Source of the DNA: Deltaproteobacteria bacterium HGW-Deltaproteobacteria-6
Lineage (GTDB): Bacteria; Desulfobacterota; Syntrophia; Syntrophales; Smithellaceae
Length of the DNA: 64,000 bases
Direction: 5' to 3'
Assembly (NCBI GenBank): GCA_002840435.1
Contig: PHAT01000001.1
Location: 718,979 to 782,978 of the forward strand
Made by a program: the position numbers and the translations under genes. Under the pieces are notes generated by a model. That model was given only the letters and a program-made list of their open reading frames with translations, did not search any database and was not told where the DNA came from. Positions 34,831 through 43,520 of the stretch are shown piece by piece; positions within the stretch are counted from its first letter, which is position 1, and every line of letters starts with the position of its first letter.

Positions 34831-36219
34831 TCAGGACCTTCTTTCCATAATCCTTGCGTATTGCCGCATTCGGGCAAAAACGTGGACGGCGTATTCGGGA
34901 AAATCGTAACAGGGCAGACCATTCGTATCCAGAAAACGCTCGCAGGCTTCTTTGTCTTTGCTGTCCCCCAACAGGCAAACAAATACCGGTTTGCGGCGGT
35001 CATTCTTGAGAAGATCAATCATGGGTTGATAGACTTCCGGATTCTGATCGGCAAAAGAAATAAAAATGACACCGTCAACACCATCATCGTCCAGCAATGC
35101 GCCAACAACCTCAGTGGTTGTCTTTTCGTAACCATGGGCCTGCCAGTCCGGGAAAATATCAATCGGGTTTTTCATCTTCGATGCCGTGGCAATCACTTTG
35201 CCAATCCTGGCCTGTGCGGCTTCTCCCAATCGGGCAACTTCCAACCCCAGCTCCATCGTCACATCGATACTCATAATCGCCTGCGCGCCGCTGTATGTCA
35301 CATAAGCCAACCGGTTTCCCCGGGGCAGAGGCATGTTCAAGAACCCTTTCAATGTGCGGACAAATTCATCAATAGCGTTAATGCGGATTGCGCCCGACTG
35401 ACGGACGACACCGTCGAATACGGCATCAGCAACCGCCATGCTGGCCGTATGAGAGGCCGATGCTTTTGCTCCGGCCTGCGTGCGTCCGCTCTTGATAAGG
35501 AGCACAGGTTTTTTAGCCACGGCGGCTTTGAGATTTTCCAGAAACTGATTGCCGTCTTTGACGTCTTCCAGATAAAGGCCGATAATTTTTGTTTGCTCGT
35601 CATCCGCGAAATAAGAAAGAGCATTCGATTCGTTGACATCCACTTTATTTCCCAGGCCGATGCCCTTTGAGAGATTCAATCCATTCAGCGAGCTTAAATA
35701 CCGAAGCAGCGCCCCGACAAAAATTCCGGACTGCGCGGCAAAACCTATCTCGCCTTGCGCCAGCATTCGGGGATTGGCAAAATAAGACGTGGTCAGCTTT
35801 GTTTTGGTATTGACCAGACCCAGGGTATTGGGGCCGAAACCTCTCATGCCGGATGATTGTAGAATCGCGCGGACATCTTCCTGATATTGCGCCCCCTGGG
35901 TTCCGGTTTCCGCGAATCCCTCGGCGGAGATCACCACGCCCTTTACACCTTTGCGGGCACAGTCCCGCAAAGCATCCGGAACAAATTTAGGAGGGATAAG
36001 CATAACCGCCAGATCAACATTGAATGGGACATCCCGCATATTCTGATACAGAGGCATCCCGAAGACCTCCCCGCCCTGCGGGTTGACGCCTGCCGTCCGC
36101 CCCTGATAGCCCACCTCTTTGAGAACTTTCAGCAGCTGCGCCCCCGGTTTTTCCTGATCCCTCGACGCCCCGATAACTACCACACTTTGTGCATCCAGAA
36201 TTTCGCGAATAGGCCGCAT
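34831..36219 (-). CDS. CoA-binding protein, acyl-CoA synthetase (NDP-forming) alpha-type
   Basis: 462 residues. N-terminal CoA-binding Rossmann domain (VVVIGASRDQEKPGAQLL, GVNPQGGEVFG), then succinyl-CoA-ligase-like domains with GPNTLGLVNT, GFAAQSGIFVGALL, KGIGLGNKVDVNE and SGRTQAGAKASASHTASMA, where the His corresponds to the region of the phosphohistidine in ADP-forming acetyl-CoA synthetases. The ATP-grasp beta part is absent from this gene and from the neighbours, so it may work with a beta subunit encoded elsewhere. Fourth gene of a unit with an enoyl-CoA hydratase homologue. Confidence 0.8.
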   Translation of the reverse strand: MRPIREILDAQSVVVIGASRDQEKPGAQLLKVLKEVGYQGRTAGVNPQGGEVFGMPLYQNMRDVPFNVDLAVMLIPPKFVPDALRDCARKGVKGVVISAEGFAETGTQGAQYQEDVRAILQSSGMRGFGPNTLGLVNTKTKLTTSYFANPRMLAQGEIGFAAQSGIFVGALLRYLSSLNGLNLSKGIGLGNKVDVNESNALSYFADDEQTKIIGLYLEDVKDGNQFLENLKAAVAKKPVLLIKSGRTQAGAKASASHTASMAVADAVFDGVVRQSGAIRINAIDEFVRTLKGFLNMPLPRGNRLAYVTYSGAQAIMSIDVTMELGLEVARLGEAAQARIGKVIATASKMKNPIDIFPDWQAHGYEKTTTEVVGALLDDDGVDGVIFISFADQNPEVYQPMIDLLKNDRRKPVFVCLLGDSKDKEACERFLDTNGLPCYDFPEYAVHVFARMRQYARIMERRS

Positions 36220-36269
36220 GGATTATTCCTCACCGAGTTGTTGGCTACCGCTAGTTGAACGGTAAAATG

Positions 36270-36977
36270 TTACTTTATAACCAGTCCCAGAAGTTCCTTC
36301 TCAAACACATTCATGACCTCATCCGCTTCCTTCTGACGCATGAATTTTTTGGATACCGCGTACATGGGAACATTCAGTCGGAAAAGATCTTTGGCGTAAA
36401 CTTTTGCGGCTTCCAGAACATCGCCGTTTTCGGGTACCAGATCATCAATGATGCCTTTTTCAAAAGCCTCGCGGGGAGAATAAATATGGGCATGCAGCAG
36501 AGCTTCTTTCCAGAAACCGGGGGGAATCGAAGAGCGGCAAATGAGCAGTATCCAACTGGGCAGAGCCATATTGTTGGCGATTTCATTGATCTGGATCTTA
36601 TACGGCCCGTCAACCATCATGAAGCGGTCGCAGGCATAAGAAAGAATCGCGCCTCCGGCAATGGAATGGCCCGAGTAGGCGGCAATCGTCGGAATGGGGA
36701 ATAAGTAAATCCTCAGCATGGTTGTGGCAAACGTTTTCTGAAACTTGAACTGCTCAGGAAACGACAAGGTCGGCAGAAGCTTCAAATCGAGACCTGCGGA
36801 AAAAACACCCGGCTTTGATGTAAAGATGAGAACCTGGGCGCAGTCGGCTTCAGCCTGATCCAGGCAATCGTTCAGTTCACTGAAAAATTCCCAGTTCATT
36901 ACATTCATTTTTCCGTCATCCAGAGTGATCCTGGCCATACGGTCCTCGATCGAATACTGCATTTTTTTCATAATCAT
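36270..36977 (-). CDS. Enoyl-CoA hydratase/isomerase family protein
   Basis: 235 residues, a compact crotonase. The oxyanion-hole segments are VFSAGLDLKLL near residue 60 and AYSGHSIAGGAILSYACDRF near 100. At the positions of the two catalytic glutamates of true hydratases, the sequence reads QINEIANNMALPSW, with only one Glu evident, so an isomerase or thioesterase-like activity is possible. Preceded by AGGAG; 50 bp upstream of the CoA-ligase-type gene in the same unit. Confidence 0.82.
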   Translation of the reverse strand: MIMKKMQYSIEDRMARITLDDGKMNVMNWEFFSELNDCLDQAEADCAQVLIFTSKPGVFSAGLDLKLLPTLSFPEQFKFQKTFATTMLRIYLFPIPTIAAYSGHSIAGGAILSYACDRFMMVDGPYKIQINEIANNMALPSWILLICRSSIPPGFWKEALLHAHIYSPREAFEKGIIDDLVPENGDVLEAAKVYAKDLFRLNVPMYAVSKKFMRQKEADEVMNVFEKELLGLVIK

Positions 36978-37011
36978 GTGTCTCCTGTTTTCGTCATATG
37001 ACCGGTTTTGT

Positions 37012-37449
37012 TTATTTCAGTTGCTTGGCAATTACATCACTGAGTACTTTTTGCGCTTCGGCAAGTTTTTCATACTTCGCCCTGATCTTGGCCGCATTGC
37101 CTTCCAGAATCGCTTTGAGCAGATCGCCTTCCAGCTCCGCCACATCGATCCTTCTGTAGTAGTCCATGGTTTCCTTAAGATGGGCCAGAACGATTTTTCC
37201 GGTCAGGATGGGATGGTTATTGGTAACATTGGCGTCTTTAAATCTTGTGCCGTGCTCCAGTTCGACCTCCAGTCCCATACGGAAATCCTCGAGGGGAATG
37301 ATCATGCTTTCGGTATTAACAATTTCAAGAATCGCATACGCCTCCTCTTTTGAGACAACCGCTTCAGTCCTTTTGGACCAGTCGTCCATCCCGATCTCAG
37401 CGCAAACTCTCGCTACTTCTTTCGCTGTCACATATTCCGGCAGTATCAT
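37012..37449 (-). CDS. DUF5661-like protein
   Basis: 145 residues from the ATG at 37449 with AAGGAG six bases upstream; the longer frame from 37644 would overlap the membrane protein gene. The segment LEDFRMGLEVELEHGTRFKD and the following NVTNNHPILTGKIVLAHLKE are the core of the DUF5661 family as I recall it. Mostly helical, no catalytic motif known. Lies between a membrane protein and the crotonase gene in one operon. Confidence 0.7.
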   Translation of the reverse strand: MILPEYVTAKEVARVCAEIGMDDWSKRTEAVVSKEEAYAILEIVNTESMIIPLEDFRMGLEVELEHGTRFKDANVTNNHPILTGKIVLAHLKETMDYYRRIDVAELEGDLLKAILEGNAAKIRAKYEKLAEAQKVLSDVIAKQLK

Positions 37450-37478
37450 TTTTTTCTCCTTATCAGAAAACTGATTAT

Positions 37479-38102
37479 TTATATCCATTTCAAAATGCCC
37501 GCAAACACGATCATCATGAGGGCATCCACAACAAAAAGGGCACCGATCACGGCGCATTGCACTTTTGGCTTCCAATCGTAGCACAAAAACGAAACCACAA
37601 AGAAGGGAATATAAACGGTGAGAAAAACCGGGAACGCTCCCCACCAGTTGTAAACCCAGTGAAAGGCCGGTGTTTTCGCCAGAAAGATTTCGATGATTGA
37701 AAACAGGCCTGCATTGACCACTGCAAAGAAGATGCGGTTATTGACGCCGAATATTTTCATTTTGGGATCTTCGGGAAGGATTTTGGAGAGCACCAGACCG
37801 GCAACAGAAAACATCAGGCTCAGTTCAATTCCGACGCCGACCAAAAGCAAAAATGAAGTGCCGGTGGGGACCGTCCAGAGGGCGTGTCCGCTTCCATACT
37901 GAATCAGGGCATTACCGATCTCGTAAAACCAGTGCACCAGATAAAGCGAAAGGCCGGCGGCAATCCCCTTCCAGTTTTTTTTACTGATCTCATTGGTGTA
38001 AACATAGACGACCAGAGCCAGAAGCGTGATGACAGACCACTGAAAATTGTCGGGACATCGCAAGATGCTTAAAGCTTGCTGGGTCAATTCGGGGTGATTC
38101 AT
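37479..38102 (-). CDS. Integral membrane protein, unknown
   Basis: 207 residues with six or so hydrophobic helices (about 22-42, 47-65, 80-105, 120-142, 150-172, 180-205). Contains several aromatic-rich segments such as HWFYEIGNALIQYG and HWVYNWWGAFPVF. No family recognised. First gene of the four-gene unit 38102-34831, which otherwise handles acyl-CoA, so transport or membrane sensing of a lipid-like compound is conceivable. Confidence 0.7.
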   Translation of the reverse strand: MNHPELTQQALSILRCPDNFQWSVITLLALVVYVYTNEISKKNWKGIAAGLSLYLVHWFYEIGNALIQYGSGHALWTVPTGTSFLLLVGVGIELSLMFSVAGLVLSKILPEDPKMKIFGVNNRIFFAVVNAGLFSIIEIFLAKTPAFHWVYNWWGAFPVFLTVYIPFFVVSFLCYDWKPKVQCAVIGALFVVDALMMIVFAGILKWI

Positions 38103-38270
38103 AAAGACTCCTTTCTTTGATGGTGAGTCCGGTAGAACTTTTCCTCCCGATCAGGCGGGTTAATGGATATTTTTGCTGTAGCCATCCGGTTGCTGAACAT
38201 TGAACGGGTTTTTTAATACCATAAACATTCAATAAATAAAACCAGGGAATAACCTGCCTGCAAATTTGGT

Positions 38271-38299
38271 TTGACAATGTCGTCAGAGAATATTATCAA
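38271..38299 (+). promoter_or_regulatory. Probable promoter of the SDR gene
   Basis: TTGACA at 38271-38276 and TATCAA at 38294-38299 are 17 bases apart, about 65 bases before the ATG at 38364. Confidence 0.45.
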
Positions 38300-38363
38300 C
38301 CTCAAGCGCTTGAATGTTTATCCATTAGACAAACATCAAATCCATTTTCAGGAGAATTAAGAT

Positions 38364-39158
38364 ATGAGCAAAAGATTGGAAAACAAAGTAGCCGTTATAA
38401 CCGGCGGGACCAGTGGAATCGGCGAGGCAACGGCCGAAGTCTTTGCCGCCGAAGGCGCCAAAGTGATTATTGCCGGACGCTCGGAAGAAAAAGGCGCCGC
38501 CATCGCCAAACGACTGGGCGCCAATGTCGTCTATCAGCGCACCGACGTAACGGTTGAGGCGGACATCAAGGCACTCCTCGATTCAGCCGTATCGCGTTTC
38601 GGCAGGCTCGACTGCCTGTTCAATAACGCCGGCGGACCCGATCGCGGCACACTGGAAACCGTTACTCCAGAAGATTTCAATTACAGCATGAATCTTCTTC
38701 TGGGCGCCGTCGTTTTCGGCATGAAGCATGCGGCTCCCATCATGAAAGCCCAGAGCGCGGGCTGCATCATCAATAACTCCAGTGTCGCGGCCATCCGCAT
38801 GAATCAGGGCGGCTACCTTTACACGGCAGCCAAAGCAGCGGTGACCCACATTACGCGTCTGGCCGGCACGCAGCTTGGCCCTTCGGGCATCCGCGTGAAC
38901 AGCATCTCACCCGGCGCAATCGCCACACCTATTTTCTGGGGCGGCTCCCAGGTTGCCAACACGCTTTCCGACGAGAAAAACGCGCAGAAAATGGAAAAGC
39001 TGAAAGCAAGCCTGGCCAAGGCCACACCGCTGCCACGCGCCGGACTGGATAAGGATATCGCCTATGCCGCCCTGTTCCTGGCTTCCGACGAAGGAAGTTT
39101 TGTGAATTGTCATGATCTGGTGGTGGATGGCGGAAGAACATCCCTGTTCCGCGAATAA
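38364..39158 (+). CDS. Short-chain dehydrogenase/reductase
   Basis: 264 residues. NAD(P)-binding TGGTSGIGEATAEVF, NNAGGPDRG, INNSSVAAIRMN and the catalytic YTAAKAAVTH (YxxxK), then RVNSISPGAIATPIFWGG and VDGG at the C-terminus. Classical SDR of the 3-oxoacyl-ACP reductase/alcohol dehydrogenase type; substrate not readable. AGGAG precedes the ATG. Monocistronic with a strong terminator. Confidence 0.9.
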   Translation: MSKRLENKVAVITGGTSGIGEATAEVFAAEGAKVIIAGRSEEKGAAIAKRLGANVVYQRTDVTVEADIKALLDSAVSRFGRLDCLFNNAGGPDRGTLETVTPEDFNYSMNLLLGAVVFGMKHAAPIMKAQSAGCIINNSSVAAIRMNQGGYLYTAAKAAVTHITRLAGTQLGPSGIRVNSISPGAIATPIFWGGSQVANTLSDEKNAQKMEKLKASLAKATPLPRAGLDKDIAYAALFLASDEGSFVNCHDLVVDGGRTSLFRE

Positions 39159-39204
39159 ACATCATAGAACAAGCAAGATATTCCCTGTATAAAAGCCAAA
39201 AAAA

Positions 39205-39238
39205 AGCCGCTTCATCAGAAATGAGGCGGCTCTTTTTT
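39205..39238. terminator. Bidirectional terminator between the SDR and HU genes
   Basis: AGCCGCTTCAT (39205-39215) pairs over 11 bases (one G-U) with ATGAGGCGGCT (39221-39231) and is followed by a T-run on the plus strand; an A-run precedes it, giving a T-run for the opposite strand. Confidence 0.85.
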
Positions 39239-39261
39239 ATTGAATGATAACAAATATAAAC

Positions 39262-39531
39262 TTATTTAACTGCGTCTTTCAAACCCTTGCCGGCTTTGAA
39301 TACCGGAACCTTCTTGGCAGCAATCTTAATGGCTTCGCCCGTCTGGGGGTTTCTGCCCTTGCGAGCCTTTCTCTTGCTCACGGAGAAGGTGCCGAATCCC
39401 ACCAACGTTACGCTGTCACCTTTTTTGAGTGCTTTCTGGATTGCCGCCAATGTCGCACTAACCGCCGCATCAGCCTCTTTCTTTGTGCATGTCGCTTTTG
39501 CCACTTCTTCGATTAACTCTGCTCTGTTCAT
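39262..39531 (-). CDS. hup: HU-family DNA-binding protein
   Basis: 89 residues, exactly HU/IHF size. [23 protein letters not shown] forms the helical dimer body, [22 protein letters not shown] is the HU signature and DNA-binding arm, and [15 protein letters not shown] the C-terminus. Nucleoid architectural protein. Monocistronic; about 240 bp of AT-rich sequence upstream holds its promoter region, where no exact element is called. Confidence 0.93.
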   Translation of the reverse strand: MNRAELIEEVAKATCTKKEADAAVSATLAAIQKALKKGDSVTLVGFGTFSVSKRKARKGRNPQTGEAIKIAAKKVPVFKAGKGLKDAVK

Positions 39532-39775
39532 TGGACACCCCTTTAAAAAGTTTTATTTTGGAAAACGGTTAAGCGAAAATATATCTTATTTAAAAAAAAA
39601 TCCACCTTTTTTATAAATATTCCATCTTATTTTTTCATTTTTTTTTGTGGCGAACCCTGCCCGGAGCGTTGTTTCCGGCGGGTTACATCCATAAATTACA
39701 TCGCCGCAAACTTTTGATCCCCGGAACAAAACAACCCGCAGCTGTCCATTCCCTTATCCGGCATGCTCCGTTCTT

Positions 39776-40762
39776 TCAGCGCAACTTTTGTTTAGATGCC
39801 TGTTTTTTATACTGCTTTTCGCCAAATATTAAATCCTGCTTTTTAATAAACACTTCCGTGTCGGGCGCCACAGAATGCGTCAGCCAGACGTTGCCGCCGA
39901 TCACGGAACGCTTGCCGACAACCGTATCACCGCCCAGGATGGTGGCATTGGCATAAATGATGACGTCATCTTCAATCGACGGGTGGCGTTTTTTGGATCT
40001 CAAACGCTTGCAGTCCGCTTTCGATAAGGACAATGCCCCCAGCGTAACCCCCTGATAGATACGCACGCGGTTACCGATCGTGCATGTTTCTCCAATGACA
40101 ACACCCGTGCCATGATCAATAAAGAAGCTCTCACCGATATGGGCGCCCGGATGGATATCAATGCCTGTCCGGCTATGAGCATATTCGGTCATAATCCTCG
40201 GGATGAGCGGAATATTTTGATGATAGAGTTCATGGGCGATCCGGTAAACCATGATCGCCCAGATCCCCGGATAGCTGAAGATAATTTCATCATACCCTTT
40301 GGCCGCTGGATCCCCGTCAAAAGCGGCGCGGATATCTTTGGCCAGCATTGAACGTAATTGGGGCAGCTGCCGGAGAAATTCAACAGTCAGTTGATGTCCG
40401 AGCGGTTCGCAATGCACACAGGGCTGGTTCAGACGAATACAATCATGACGAATAGCCAGTACAACCTGTTCGGAAAGGATTTCATAAAGAGCGGTCGCCT
40501 GCTGGCCGAGATAATATTCCAAATTGGTGGAATCCAGCCGGGTGCGCACAAAATATCCCGGATATAGAATCAGTGCCAGGCGGCGCAGAATATCGATAAT
40601 CGCTTCCCGATAAGGAATCGGTTCCGCGCTGACATGATCAAAACATCCTCCCTTGCTGCATGAAGAGACAAGCTCATCAACAATCGCGGGGACTTCATCG
40701 CGATAATTTTTTGCCGATTTTATTTCATTTTTACATTTATCACCGTTGCTTAAGCGCTTCAT
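39776..40762 (-). CDS. cysE: Serine O-acetyltransferase
   Basis: 328 residues. The long N-terminal helical domain (1-180) and the C-terminal left-handed beta helix (IPRIMTEYAHSRTGIDIHPG, FFIDHGTGVVIGETCTIG, RIYQGVTLGALSLS, KRHPSIEDDVIIYANATILGG) match the EpsC-type of serine acetyltransferase. Makes O-acetylserine for cysteine synthesis. It lies 12 bases after the cysteine desulfurase gene, linking cysteine supply to Fe-S assembly. Confidence 0.9.
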   Translation of the reverse strand: MKRLSNGDKCKNEIKSAKNYRDEVPAIVDELVSSCSKGGCFDHVSAEPIPYREAIIDILRRLALILYPGYFVRTRLDSTNLEYYLGQQATALYEILSEQVVLAIRHDCIRLNQPCVHCEPLGHQLTVEFLRQLPQLRSMLAKDIRAAFDGDPAAKGYDEIIFSYPGIWAIMVYRIAHELYHQNIPLIPRIMTEYAHSRTGIDIHPGAHIGESFFIDHGTGVVIGETCTIGNRVRIYQGVTLGALSLSKADCKRLRSKKRHPSIEDDVIIYANATILGGDTVVGKRSVIGGNVWLTHSVAPDTEVFIKKQDLIFGEKQYKKQASKQKLR

Positions 40763-40774
40763 CAGTACAAACTC

Positions 40775-41956
40775 CTATTGTTTGGCGCAGGCCTGCTCAG
40801 CGGTATTCCAGAAGGGGGACATGCCGCGCAACCTGTCGATAATCGCCGGCATTTTCTCAATAACAAAGTCAACTTCCTCTTCGGTGTTATTAACGCTCAG
40901 GCTGAAACGAATTGAACCGTGCGCCATTGTAAACGGAACACCCATGGCCCGCAGCACATGTGATGGCTGCAAAGATCCGGATGTGCAGGCGGATCCTGAC
41001 GAAGCACAAATACCCAACTCATTCATCAGAAGCAGAATCGCCTCTCCTTCCACATATTCAAAGCTGATGTTCGTGGTATTGGGCAGACGATTAACAATAT
41101 CGCCATTGACACGGCTCTTGGGAATCTTCTTTAATAGTTCATTTTCCAGTTTATCCCTCAGACGGCGGACATAGGTATTTTCCTTTTCCAGATTTTTAGC
41201 CGCCAGTTCACAGGCCATCCCCAGCCCGATGATACTCGGTGTGTTTTCCGTACCGCCTCGCCGCCCCTTTTCCTGATGTCCGCCGATCAGAAAAGGTGAA
41301 TATTTGGTGCCGCGCCGGATATAGAGAACACCGATTCCCTTTGGCGCATGCAGCTTGTGGCCGGAGACGGACAGCATATCAATAACATTATTTTTCATAT
41401 GGATGGGAATTTTACCGGTGCTCTGAACCGCGTCGGTATGGAAGAGAATACCCTTTTCGTGCGCCAGCATTGCCGCTTCTTCCACCGGGAAAATGACACC
41501 GGTTTCATTGTTACCCCACATCAGGCTGACAATAGCCGTATCGGGTGTCAGACTTTTCTCCAGATTTTCCAGATCAAGAATGCCGTTTTTATCAACCGGC
41601 AGTTCTGTAATCCGATAGCCCTCGGTATTTAAATGCGAACAAAGGGTGCGGACGGCCGGATGCTCCACGCGGCTGATCACAATATGCTTTTTGTCAGGTC
41701 TGGTCATCAAAGCCGATCGAATTGCGGAGTTGTCGCTTTCCGTCCCGCAGCTGGTGAAAACAATTTCTTCCGGCAAAGCGCCCAGAAGCGCCGCCACCTG
41801 CTCGCGCGCGACGCGTATTTTCTGGCCAACCTGCCCCCCGAACGTGTGCATGCTGGAAGGATTGCCGTAAAGATCGCGGAAATAAGGCATCATGGCATCC
41901 AGCACTTCCGGGGCTACCTGTGTTGTGGCATTGTTGTCGAGATAAATGATTTTCAT
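40775..41956 (-). CDS. nifS: Cysteine desulfurase
   Basis: 393 residues. N-terminal IYLDNNATTQVAPEVLDAM, the PLP lysine in SVSGHKLHAPKGIG, GGHQEKGRRGGTENTPSIIG and the active-site cysteine loop SSGSACTSGSLQPSHVL are the NifS-type pattern. Delivers sulfur from cysteine to the NifU scaffold. Overlaps nifU by four bases (ATGA). Confidence 0.93.
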   Translation of the reverse strand: MKIIYLDNNATTQVAPEVLDAMMPYFRDLYGNPSSMHTFGGQVGQKIRVAREQVAALLGALPEEIVFTSCGTESDNSAIRSALMTRPDKKHIVISRVEHPAVRTLCSHLNTEGYRITELPVDKNGILDLENLEKSLTPDTAIVSLMWGNNETGVIFPVEEAAMLAHEKGILFHTDAVQSTGKIPIHMKNNVIDMLSVSGHKLHAPKGIGVLYIRRGTKYSPFLIGGHQEKGRRGGTENTPSIIGLGMACELAAKNLEKENTYVRRLRDKLENELLKKIPKSRVNGDIVNRLPNTTNISFEYVEGEAILLLMNELGICASSGSACTSGSLQPSHVLRAMGVPFTMAHGSIRFSLSVNNTEEEVDFVIEKMPAIIDRLRGMSPFWNTAEQACAKQ

Positions 41957-42777
41957 TTGGCTGCCTCCTCAACGATGATGTCCGGCGAGACAATTTCTTT
42001 GAGCCTGTGTTCGACAAAATCTTTCAGCGTGATATTCGATGCCTTGCAGCTGGCACATGCTCCGCGCATGGCAACAATTACCCGATTGCCGATAATGTCG
42101 ATGATCTCTATATCCCCGCCATCCTGTTTCAGAGAGGGTCTGATTTCCCGTTCGATCGTTTCTTCAATCAGCCTGATTTTCTGAATATTGGTAAGTTTCG
42201 GCCTGGTGTCCGTTTTCGGCTCAGCCTTCACCCGATCGAGGATCTGGGCAATGGCGTCCTGACAACCCCCGCAGCCTCCGCCGGCCTTGGTATAATTGGT
42301 GACATCTTCCACGGTTGCCAGATTATTTTCACGAATAGCCCGTTCGATTTCCTTATCCGTTACACCGAAGCATTCACAAATAATTTTTTCACCCGCCGCA
42401 AGCGCCGGTGCGCCCCGATAATTTTCCACCGCTTTTTCCAGCGCCTGCTTACCCATAACGGAGCAATGCATCTTTTCATCCGGCAAACCGCCCAGATACC
42501 GGGCAATATCCTGATTACTGACTTTAAGCGCTTCATCAACTGTCATCCCTTTGATGATTTCGGTCAGAGCCGAAGATGATGCAATGGCACTGGCGCAACC
42601 GAATGTTTTGAATTTGGCGTCGGAAATGCGCTTGTTTTCATCGAGTTTAAAGGTGAGTTTCAGCGCATCACCGCAGGCCAGCGACCCGACTTCGGCCACG
42701 CCATCCGGATTTTCAATCTCACCCACATTGTGCGGGTTGAGAAAATGCTCTTTAACCTTATCTGTGTATTCCCACAT
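41953..42777 (-). CDS. nifU: Fe-S cluster scaffold NifU
   Basis: 274 residues with all three NifU modules: an IscU-like N-terminal domain (EVGSLACGDALKLTF, KFKTFGCASAIASSSALTE, MHCSVMGKQAL) with its three cysteines, a central BFD-type [2Fe-2S] domain (ICECFGVTDKEI, GGGCGGCQDAI), and the C-terminal NifU domain with GACASCKAS. Assembles Fe-S clusters with sulfur from NifS. Its presence without nif structural genes in the window is common in strict anaerobes, where it is the general assembly system. First gene of the operon. Confidence 0.93.
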   Translation of the reverse strand: MWEYTDKVKEHFLNPHNVGEIENPDGVAEVGSLACGDALKLTFKLDENKRISDAKFKTFGCASAIASSSALTEIIKGMTVDEALKVSNQDIARYLGGLPDEKMHCSVMGKQALEKAVENYRGAPALAAGEKIICECFGVTDKEIERAIRENNLATVEDVTNYTKAGGGCGGCQDAIAQILDRVKAEPKTDTRPKLTNIQKIRLIEETIEREIRPSLKQDGGDIEIIDIIGNRVIVAMRGACASCKASNITLKDFVEHRLKEIVSPDIIVEEAAK

Positions 42778-43044
42778 AAGTACTCCTTAAAAATCTGATT
42801 TAAATACGGCTTTTTATTATGACTATCCTTCGGCGATTTCAGAATATAATTAAAATTAATCCATTTCAATTGCAAGTATTTTTATAGTATTTTGTAACCA
42901 AACGATTTAACGCCGTTTTAATATAGGTTCGGATTGCCTCCTGTCAATGAAGCAAAATATGTGTCCCGTTTCAATATCCGCTATTTTATTTCCTCTCATT
43001 TTACTGTAGAGTGCGCAGAGATGCAACCCGGAGAAGGACATTCA

Positions 43045-43503
43045 ATGATGATGAAATGGAAATCCGTATTATTTCTTGTTTGCCTGTTGATGCTCCTGCC
43101 TTCAATCCTGTTTGCCGAAAGAATGACCGCCAATTGGCGTCTGACCGGCTATACAAAATATCGGGATGCTGTTTTTGCCGATACAGCCCGTTTGAGTTCA
43201 CCCGCTCCGGACACGCAAGCGATATGGGTTAAGATTGCCCCGTCAATCCGAAGCAAATATTTGCGCTTTATCAACGACTATCTGGAATCCGTCAGAAAAC
43301 CCCATCAAGAATTCAAGTCCATCGAAATCCTCTGTGAAATTAATTGTTCCAGTCATTTGATCCGGTTTACAAGATTTGTTTACCTGGATAAGAATAGAAA
43401 CGTCATTCACGAAGCTTATGAAGACAAACCCGAGCGGTTTCTGATCAATGAGGGCAGTATCTGGCACCCGGTTGAAAAAGAAGCCTGCGCAAAACGAAAA
43501 TGA
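43045..43503 (+). CDS. Secreted protein, surface-adhesin-E-like
   Basis: 152 residues from the ATG at 43045 (AAGGA seven bases upstream); longer frames start without a site. Signal peptide ends near LFAERM. The mature part has W-rich blocks NWRLTGYTKYRD, DTQAIWVKIAPS, EILCEINC, RFVYLDKNRNVIH and SIWHPVEKEAC, a layout like the small periplasmic proteins related to surface-adhesin protein E, with three cysteines. Stops one base into the ATGA overlap with a possible upstream start of the acyl-CoA synthetase, so the two are likely co-transcribed. Confidence 0.65.
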   Translation: MMMKWKSVLFLVCLLMLLPSILFAERMTANWRLTGYTKYRDAVFADTARLSSPAPDTQAIWVKIAPSIRSKYLRFINDYLESVRKPHQEFKSIEILCEINCSSHLIRFTRFVYLDKNRNVIHEAYEDKPERFLINEGSIWHPVEKEACAKRK

Positions 43504-43520
43504 AACGAGGAGCAGAAAAC

